Positions 5,231 through 10,289 of a stretch of 11,297 nucleotides of DNA are shown here, one piece after another (positions within the stretch are counted from its first letter, which is position 1; every line of letters begins with the position of its first letter). The translations under genes were made by a program, and so were the position numbers. Source of the stretch: an uncultured Bacteroidales bacterium (GTDB taxonomy: Bacteria > Bacteroidota > Bacteroidia > Bacteroidales > Paludibacteraceae); NCBI GenBank assembly GCA_937901225.1, contig CALCGX010000121.1:1-11297 (forward strand), in the 5' to 3' direction. Below the pieces are notes generated by a model. That model ran no database searches. It saw nothing but the letters and a program-made list of their open reading frames with translations, and was not told where the DNA came from.

Positions 5231-5308
5231 CCACAGGGCTCTGCCCGATCTACAGCGAAGCGATCTACAGGGCGCAAGCCCGATCCACAGCCCTTTAGGG
5301 CGATCTGT
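5231..5308 (-). repeat. Word/mini-hairpin array, right of the four-helix gene
   Basis: On the plus strand the word CGATCTACAG or a variant starts at 5246, 5261, 5281 and 5301, with a partial CCACAG at 5231. Between the words are different mini-palindromes: GGCTCTGCC, CGAAG, GGCGCAAGCC, CCCTTTAGGG. Word spacing is 15, 20 and 20 bp. The array ends at the glgB stop codon (5308-5310). Confidence 0.9.
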
Positions 5309-5345
5309 TAGTCCTCTCGGACTAACACCACCGCGCTTCGCGCGG
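5307..5345 (-). other. Two hairpins in the glgB 3' end
   Basis: GTTAGTCC-TCTC-GGACTAAC (5307-5326) is a perfect 8-bp stem; on the transcribed RNA its loop is GAGA, a GNRA tetraloop, and its 3' arm holds the glgB TAA. CCGCGC-TTC-GCGCGG (5331-5345) is a perfect 6-bp stem just before it in the gene. With the mini-hairpins of 5231-5300 they form a chain of about six. No T-run follows, so termination is not clear; 3'-end protection is an alternative. Confidence 0.7.
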
Positions 5346-7347
5346 GCAAGTAGAGTCTGAGCCAGCCTTTGTCCTTGCCCAGATAGCCCTCGTCTGGCAT
5401 GGTGAAATGCTCTACTGTGTCATCCGACAAGCCAAAACCAGCAAACTCCTTTGCATCGGTATTCAGCAGCACCTTGTATTTACCTGCCTTCACAGGAATA
5501 CCATATCCCTCAAAGGACTTGATACCATTCCAGTTGAACACAAATACGAGGTCGCCTCGTTGGAATGCCATTACTTGATCACCCTCGTTGTCCCAAAGCT
5601 TCTCATCCCATGGCAAATGCACACCATATTTCTTATCTTTGACAGGCGCAAGGTGCTCGCGCAACAGATGCACCATCGCCTCGTCAAACTTATTCAGATT
5701 GCTGAAGAAATAATGCTCATTGTCCACCAAGCTCCATTGACGACGCGCATACTTGTGGCTCCAACCATTACCCTGACGAGGGAAATCAATCCACTCAGGA
5801 TGACCAAACTCATTACCCATGAAGTTCAAGTATCCGCCATTGATCGTCGAAGCCGTGATGAGTCGAATCATCTTGTGCAACGCCAAACCACGGTCCACCA
5901 TGTAGGTCGCATGACCGTGCTCAAAATGCCAGTACATATCAGAATCGCAGAGGCGGAAGATGATGGTCTTGTCGCCCACGAGGGCTTGGTCGTGGCTCTC
6001 GGCATAGGAGATGGTCTTCTCGTCCTGGCGACGGTTGGTCATCTCGTAGAAGATATGTCCCGCTTTCCAATCCTCGTCACGCACCTCCTTGATATACTTG
6101 ATCCAGAAATCAGGAATACCCATTGCCAATCGGTAATCAAAGCCCATACCGCCATCCTTGATAGGATAAGCCAAGCCAGGCATACCCGACATATCCTCGG
6201 CAATGGAAATAGCATTCTTCTTCACCTCGTGAATCAGCTTATTCGCCAAGGTCAAGTAGCAAATCGCATCGCCATCCTCGTTGCCGTTGTAGTAGCAAGA
6301 ATAGTCCACAAAATCCTCGCCCAAACCGTGACTCTTGTACATCATTGATGTCACGCCGTCAAAGCGGAAGCCGTCGAAGTCATACTCGTCCATCCAGAAC
6401 TTGCAGTTGGAGAGCAGGAAGTGCAACACCTCCGTCTTGCCGTAGTCAAAGCACAAGCTATCCCATGCTGGGTGTTCGCGGCGAGCACCGTCGTGGAAAT
6501 ATTGATATGGTGTACCATCGAAGTTACCCAAACCCTCGAGCTCATTCTTCACGGCGTGCGAATGCACGATATCCATGATGACATCCATGCCATAGGCATG
6601 TGCATCGGCAATCAGGTGCTTGAGTTCCTCGGGTGTACCTTGGCGCGAAGAAACGGCAAAGAAGTTCGATACATGATAACCAAAACTGCCGTAGTAAGGG
6701 TGCTCTTGGATAGCCATGATCTGCAAGCAGTTGTAGCCGAGCTTCGCGACACGAGGCAATACATCGCGACGGAACTCCTCATAGGAATTCACCTTCTCCT
6801 CCTCGCTGGACATACCAATATGGCACTCGTAGATAAAGAGAGGGTCACCTGCTTTGCGACGCTTCGCACCTTTCACCTTTAACTTTTCAGTTTTCACCTC
6901 CTTTGGCTCCCACACTTGCGCAGCAAAGAGCTTGGTCTGATCATCTTGTACCACGCGGCGTGCGTAGCTAGGGATACGTTCTCCGCAGCCACCTTGCCAC
7001 TCCACCAGCAACTTATACAACTGCTCATGTTGGAGCATATCCTCAGCAAAAGAAGCTTCCCACACGCCATTCTCCTTAGGTTGCAAACGATATGCTTCGT
7101 CCTTTTGCCAACCGTTGCAATCGCCTACAAGATAGATAGCAGTTGCATTAGGCGCCCATTCGCGGATTACCCATTGTTTGTTCACTTTGTGCAACCCATA
7201 GAACATATGACCGTTGGCCCAATCGCTGAGTTTTGCACCATTTGTGAGCTCCTTCTCACGATTCACGGCATAGTGATAACGACCATTAATTGCCTCAGCA
7301 AATGGCTGAAGATATGGATCCGATTGTATGAGTTTTAATGTCTTCAT
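5308..7347 (-). CDS. glgB: 1,4-alpha-glucan branching enzyme
   Basis: GlgB makes the alpha-1,6 branches of glycogen. The 679-aa product has a short N-terminal helix, a CBM48-type module (about 55-145), a GH13 barrel (about 170-560) and an all-beta C-terminal domain ending LYLPARSAVVLVRED. Catalytic residues are visible: FDGFRFDGVTSM with nucleophile Asp330, SIAEDMSG with acid/base Glu384, and ESHDQALVGD with transition-state stabiliser Asp453. The layout and motifs such as HPYYGSFGYHVS and GGYLNFMGNEFGHPEWIDFPR are those of the Bacteroidales, eukaryote-like branching enzymes. Residues about 151-162 (VKTEKLKVKGAK), in the linker between CBM48 and barrel, come from a heptad repeat array. A good promoter lies 37 bp upstream. 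The glgC and glgA partners are not in this window. Confidence 0.97.
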   Translation of the reverse strand: MKTLKLIQSDPYLQPFAEAINGRYHYAVNREKELTNGAKLSDWANGHMFYGLHKVNKQWVIREWAPNATAIYLVGDCNGWQKDEAYRLQPKENGVWEASFAEDMLQHEQLYKLLVEWQGGCGERIPSYARRVVQDDQTKLFAAQVWEPKEVKTEKLKVKGAKRRKAGDPLFIYECHIGMSSEEEKVNSYEEFRRDVLPRVAKLGYNCLQIMAIQEHPYYGSFGYHVSNFFAVSSRQGTPEELKHLIADAHAYGMDVIMDIVHSHAVKNELEGLGNFDGTPYQYFHDGARREHPAWDSLCFDYGKTEVLHFLLSNCKFWMDEYDFDGFRFDGVTSMMYKSHGLGEDFVDYSCYYNGNEDGDAICYLTLANKLIHEVKKNAISIAEDMSGMPGLAYPIKDGGMGFDYRLAMGIPDFWIKYIKEVRDEDWKAGHIFYEMTNRRQDEKTISYAESHDQALVGDKTIIFRLCDSDMYWHFEHGHATYMVDRGLALHKMIRLITASTINGGYLNFMGNEFGHPEWIDFPRQGNGWSHKYARRQWSLVDNEHYFFSNLNKFDEAMVHLLREHLAPVKDKKYGVHLPWDEKLWDNEGDQVMAFQRGDLVFVFNWNGIKSFEGYGIPVKAGKYKVLLNTDAKEFAGFGLSDDTVEHFTMPDEGYLGKDKGWLRLYLPARSAVVLVRED
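6863..6897 (-). repeat. In-frame heptad array in the GlgB linker
   Basis: Five consecutive 7-bp units on the minus strand: GTGAAAA, CTGAAAA, GTTAAAG, GTGAAAG, and the decayed GTGCGAA. They encode part of the Lys-rich linker TEKLKVKGAK between the CBM48 module and the catalytic barrel. Confidence 0.8.
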
Positions 7348-7383
7348 TGTGCAACAATTATCATATCATCATAAAATAGCGCG

Positions 7384-7414
7384 CAAAGGTACAAAAATTT
7401 TCTTACATACACAA
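7384..7414 (-). promoter_or_regulatory. Promoter of glgB
   Basis: On the minus strand TACCTTTG (7384-7391) matches the Bacteroidota -7 consensus TAnnTTTG. A TTG -33 element (7412-7414) lies exactly 20 bases upstream. It is correctly placed for glgB, whose ATG begins at 7347. Confidence 0.8.
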
Positions 7415-7456
7415 GAAAAACGCACGTTATTTTTCTTACGGATAGATAATCATCTA

Positions 7457-7837
7457 TCACTCAGTCTTTTTCATCTGCTGATGCAGTTGCGCCACGACAA
7501 ACCCACGCAAGGTTGTATAACGCTTCTCTCCCTGCTTCGCATGCTTAAACTGTTGCTCAAAAAGCTCTTGCCAATACGCCGCACGCTCGGGATTGTTAAG
7601 TTCTTCTTTTACAAGCAGTTGCACTTGCTGAAAAAGACTTCGATTTTTACTCGCAGCTTCCGACCATTTTCCCTCATGGCAATGATAAACATAGGTCTCC
7701 AACGGACCATAAACAGGCCTACCCTTAGCATCTTTGCCATAACATTTGCGACGAGTAACGGTCACGCGACCGTCGGAAGTAGAAGACAACTTGCCAGTCA
7801 TATTTTCAACTGGCGAAATCAATGTACTTTGAGACAT
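7457..7837 (-). CDS. Small conserved Bacteroidales protein, paralogue of the gene at 6-335
   Basis: This 126-aa basic protein has no signal peptide. It shares PVENMTGK (residues 9-16), a GRPVYGPLET segment, F-QQVQLLVKEELNNPE (69-84) and the C-terminal KRYTTLRGFVVAQL (105-118) with the protein at 6-335 in the same order, but has about 17 more residues, mostly in the middle (TYVYHCHEGKWSEA). I cannot assign a function; the family seems Bacteroidales-specific and often near mobile DNA, from memory. The ATG at 7837 is supported by the early PVENMTGK motif. It has its own promoter at 8020-8051, so the leader is about 175 nt and includes six 11-bp repeats. glgB downstream has a separate promoter. 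Confidence 0.85.
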   Translation of the reverse strand: MSQSTLISPVENMTGKLSSTSDGRVTVTRRKCYGKDAKGRPVYGPLETYVYHCHEGKWSEAASKNRSLFQQVQLLVKEELNNPERAAYWQELFEQQFKHAKQGEKRYTTLRGFVVAQLHQQMKKTE

Positions 7838-7913
7838 AAATGATTAAGATTTAGTTTAGTTAATGTATAAGGTTATTATTCTTCTCTTTTACTTATGTTT
7901 TTCCTTGTCAATT

Positions 7914-7979
7914 ACGCACTATTCACGCACAATAGACGCACTATTCACGCACAATAAGCGCACAATAAACGCACTATTC
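7914..7979 (-). repeat. Six tandem 11-bp repeats in the leader of the 7457-7837 gene
   Basis: Six head-to-tail units on the plus strand: ACGCACTATTC, ACGCACAATAG, ACGCACTATTC, ACGCACAATAA, GCGCACAATAA, ACGCACTATTC. The ACGCAC core is almost invariant and the last five bases alternate. They lie between the promoter and start codon of the minus-strand gene, in the transcribed leader. Confidence 0.92.
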
Positions 7980-8019
7980 AGCAGCTTTCACTATGGGTTT
8001 ATGCTGCCAAAATCGAATG

Positions 8020-8051
8020 CAAATATACAAAAAAATCTGCGAATTTCCAAA
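8020..8051 (-). promoter_or_regulatory. Promoter of the 7457-7837 gene
   Basis: On the minus strand TATATTTG (8020-8027) fits TAnnTTTG, and TTTG (8048-8051) lies exactly 20 bases upstream. Transcription would run through the 11-bp repeats into the gene starting at 7837. Confidence 0.8.
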
Positions 8052-8151
8052 TTTTCGAGCAACTTTTTTTAGGAAATTTATCTCCTTTTTAACGCTCATT
8101 CGTTTGGGATGTATAGCTCTGGCATTTTATTTAGTAATGTGATTTTAATTA

Positions 8152-8250
8152 GTGATGCATTGATGCATCTGTACCGTTGTTTTTATAAACTTCGCACGGG
8201 CGCGGGCGTGAGTTTTAAATAAATGTTGCATCGTTGCATCAATGCATCAC
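8152..8250. repeat. 16-bp perfect inverted repeat upstream of the BspA-like gene
   Basis: GTGATGCATTGATGCA (8152-8167) and TGCATCAATGCATCAC (8235-8250) are exact reverse complements 67 bp apart. Each arm also holds an internal direct repeat of TGATGCA. The right arm ends 6 bases before the -33 element, a typical operator position. A third GTTGCATC copy adjoins the right arm. Confidence 0.85.
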
Positions 8251-8256
8251 AAAAAA

Positions 8257-8288
8257 TTTGCTCAGTTCAAAAAAAATCACTATCTTTG
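8257..8288 (+). promoter_or_regulatory. Promoter of the BspA-like gene
   Basis: TTTG (8257-8260), exactly 20 bases, then TATCTTTG (8281-8288) gives the Bacteroidota promoter consensus. The start codon is 34 bases downstream. Confidence 0.85.
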
Positions 8289-8322
8289 CAGCAAGTTTGT
8301 ATAACCTTATAATATATAGCAT

Positions 8323-9912
8323 ATGAAAAAGACATTTTCTCTACTTCTCTTTATTTTTTGTTCGCTATTTCTATGTGCAGAGAAGTTTGAGTATAACGAA
8401 ATTTTCTACAACACGATTAACGATAGCACTGCTGAGGTACACTTCCAAACGTGGTGGGGTTTTTCAGGTTATCAACACGATACGATTGCCATTCCACCTA
8501 CAGTTGATTACAACGGAAGAACATATCGCGTTGTCGGTATCGTGCAGAGTGCATTCATTGACTTTACTTCTCTCATTACTGTTTCTATTCCCAACACCGT
8601 TACAACTATAGGAATAAGTGCTTTCGCTAATTGTACGAATCTTAGCAAGGTGCTTATACCATCTTCTGTACAAACAATAGGTAGTGCAGCATTTGCTTAT
8701 TGTACATCGCTGAAAGAAGTGACTTGCTTGGCTCCTATTCCGCCTACATGTGGAGAACTCGTGCTTAATGATTATGAAATGTTCTATGGTGTAGATGTTT
8801 CTAATGTTCTACTTTATGTTCCCATTGAGTCAATAGATCTATATAAAAAAGCCGAATATTGGAAAGACTTTAAGATTGTGCCATATTATAGTTCTGAGGA
8901 ATGCTATAAATATCAACATGTTAATATGTCAGTCGTAGTATTCGGTAAGTCTTCAATAATTTTTGATCTTTCTAATAATGGCACGATTGATCCTCCTTAT
9001 GTGGATAGTATATGGATTGTAAATACAGACCAAGAGCCATTGAGAAAACTTTATGCACAATCAAGAGATACCATAGATATTTCGTTTCTTGAAGAACGCG
9101 GAACTTATATATTAAGGGTGTATATTGATGGATGTGTAAAGAGTAGGACATTTGTGTATCGTAATGTACAAAACAAATGGTCTGACACTTGGTGCGATAC
9201 GTGGAATGTACTATCGCATGGTTATAGACCCGACATGCCACTATATGGTGCGAATACAATGATGTATCAGTTGGAAGAAGATACTACTATTAATCAGCAC
9301 ACCTACATTAAACTCGTATATTCATATACTAACAATTCTACAACTGAAAATTGGTATAGTGGCGCATTGCGTTTCACAGAAGATAAAAAAGTTTATATTT
9401 ATTACGACAATGCAGAATACTTATTGTATGACTTTAATGTGCAAGTGGGCGACACTTTAGATGTTTTTGCAGGCGTTGAATATTACAATTTCCATAACAT
9501 CTACCCACATATTGTTACAAATGTTGTTACATTAGACGATGGTAGATTACAAGTATACTTAGATGCTATAGTGCGAGATGAATATTTGAACCAAGAGGAA
9601 AAATTTCCTAAAACATGGATTGAGGGTGTTGGTTCAATAGACGGAATTGTACATAACAATGCGATATTAGGTGTAGGAGGAAATGGTAAATCACTTCTAC
9701 TATGTGCCTACCATAATAATGAATGCCGTTACACAACTGAAAATCCCGAGTATACACCTTTAGGTTGTGTTTATAACGAAGGTGATGTTATTAATGCTGT
9801 GGAAGATGTATCCGTATCTGCACCATCTGTTCAAAAGATAATCAAGGACGGTCAATTACTTATTCTTCGCGACGGAAAGACCTATAATATTATGGGAGTA
9901 GAAATAAAGTAA
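8323..9912 (+). CDS. Secreted BspA-like leucine-rich-repeat protein
   Basis: This 529-aa protein has a signal peptide (residues 1-19, hydrophobic LLLFIFCSLFL core). Residues about 55-135 carry LRR_5/BspA repeats of about 23 aa (ITVSIPNTVTTIGISAFANCTNL, SKVLIPSSVQTIGSAAFAYCTSL), capped by the typical LYVPIESIDLYKKAEYWKDF (164-183). The remaining 340 residues are beta-rich without a domain I recognise. The final 25 residues, KIIKDGQLLILRDGKTYNIMGVEIK, resemble a short C-terminal motif common on exported Bacteroidales proteins, perhaps a type IX secretion sorting tail (inference). BspA repeats usually mediate binding to host or environmental surfaces. The gene is clearly more AT-rich than cysS or glgB, compatible with acquisition by transfer. 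Own promoter and terminator make it a single-gene unit. Confidence 0.88.
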   Translation: MKKTFSLLLFIFCSLFLCAEKFEYNEIFYNTINDSTAEVHFQTWWGFSGYQHDTIAIPPTVDYNGRTYRVVGIVQSAFIDFTSLITVSIPNTVTTIGISAFANCTNLSKVLIPSSVQTIGSAAFAYCTSLKEVTCLAPIPPTCGELVLNDYEMFYGVDVSNVLLYVPIESIDLYKKAEYWKDFKIVPYYSSEECYKYQHVNMSVVVFGKSSIIFDLSNNGTIDPPYVDSIWIVNTDQEPLRKLYAQSRDTIDISFLEERGTYILRVYIDGCVKSRTFVYRNVQNKWSDTWCDTWNVLSHGYRPDMPLYGANTMMYQLEEDTTINQHTYIKLVYSYTNNSTTENWYSGALRFTEDKKVYIYYDNAEYLLYDFNVQVGDTLDVFAGVEYYNFHNIYPHIVTNVVTLDDGRLQVYLDAIVRDEYLNQEEKFPKTWIEGVGSIDGIVHNNAILGVGGNGKSLLLCAYHNNECRYTTENPEYTPLGCVYNEGDVINAVEDVSVSAPSVQKIIKDGQLLILRDGKTYNIMGVEIK

Positions 9913-9934
9913 ATCCCTCATACATAATACTTTC

Positions 9935-9962
9935 ACAAGCCTCCTCCCGGGGGCTTGTTTGT
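9935..9962 (+). terminator. Intrinsic terminator of the BspA-like gene
   Basis: ACAAGCC (9935-9941) and GGCTTGT (9952-9958) form a 7-bp stem around a 10-nt loop, followed by a T-rich run (TTGTTTG). It lies 22 bases after the stop codon. Confidence 0.85.
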
Positions 9963-10217
9963 TTGCCGCCACATTTATTTAAGATTCAGCGGTTGCGTTT
10001 TGGATGTTCCCCTCTCGGGGCCCCCGAAAAGTTCGTGACTTTTTGGGGAGAGGAGGAGGTGCGGCGACCTCAACGAGCCTAGCGAGTTCCTTGTCGCAAG
10101 CAACTGACGACGAAGGAGCGGTGGCAATATATTACGGAGTACCATGTAATCTTTATCCTTTGAAATAAGATTTATAAGATTTCTCGAGCCCATCGGGCGA
10201 GTAGGAGATTTTTCCCG
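9963..10217. other. Structured spacer without a convincing gene
   Basis: The 377-bp gap 9913-10289 contains several inverted repeats besides its terminator and promoter. The strongest is CCCCCGAAAAGT (10021-10032) with ACTTTTTGGGG (10038-10048), flanked by CCTCTC and GAGAGG. Others are AACGAGCCTAGCGAGTT (10072-10088), CCTTGTCG with CGACGAAGG (about 10089-10116), ATTAC...GTAAT (10131-10150) and GCCCATCGGGC (10188-10198). The density of hairpins suggests a dispersed repeat or a small structured RNA, but I do not recognise the family. The minus-strand ORF 9975-10250 (91 aa) has no recognisable protein features. Confidence 0.55.
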
Positions 10218-10234
10218 ATCACATAAAATGTGAT
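10218..10234. promoter_or_regulatory. 17-bp palindrome next to a promoter, operator candidate
   Basis: ATCACAT-AAA-ATGTGAT is a perfect 7-bp inverted repeat with a 3-bp centre, ending three bases before the -33 element of the next gene. It could bind a dimeric regulator. It is followed by a run of six T, so read on the plus strand it could also be a weak terminator. Confidence 0.6.
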
Positions 10235-10236
10235 TT

Positions 10237-10268
10237 TTTGCATACATCATTTTTTTTTCGTACCTTTG
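10237..10268 (+). promoter_or_regulatory. Promoter of the terminal secreted-nuclease-like gene
   Basis: TTTG (10237-10240), exactly 20 bases, then TACCTTTG (10261-10268) matches the Bacteroidota consensus. The ATG is 22 bases downstream at 10290. Confidence 0.85.
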
Positions 10269-10289
10269 CAGCCCAATTCATACAGACAA

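Larger units (their letters stand above)
7980..8322. other. Divergent intergenic control region
   Basis: The gap between the minus-strand gene at 7457-7837 and the plus-strand gene at 8323 is 485 bp. Apart from the 11-bp repeats it holds the two promoters listed separately, a 16-bp inverted repeat (8152-8167 and 8235-8250), and between its arms a GC-rich patch around CACGGGCGCGGGCGTG (8196-8211) in otherwise AT-rich DNA. I see no gene here; the ORF at 7863-8072 is translated repeat and AT-rich sequence. Confidence 0.7.

Noticed and set aside
5212..5277. N-terminal extension of the four-helix protein to a start at 5277
   Set aside because: The extra 22 residues are translated repeat array, and the family motif starts at the ATG ending at 5211.
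5231..5308. CRISPR array
   Set aside because: Repeats are 10 bp with 5-10 bp spacers, far below CRISPR sizes; spacers are palindromic and no cas genes are present.
5407..6348. 313-aa open frame on the plus strand
   Set aside because: It is antisense to glgB catalytic motifs; the composition is typical of a reverse-strand shadow.
7863..8072. 69-aa open frame on the plus strand
   Set aside because: It translates the 11-bp repeats and overlaps the promoter of the opposite gene.
9975..10250. 91-aa open frame on the minus strand
   Set aside because: It runs through several hairpins and ends in the operator palindrome; no start signal or recognisable fold. More likely translated structured DNA.
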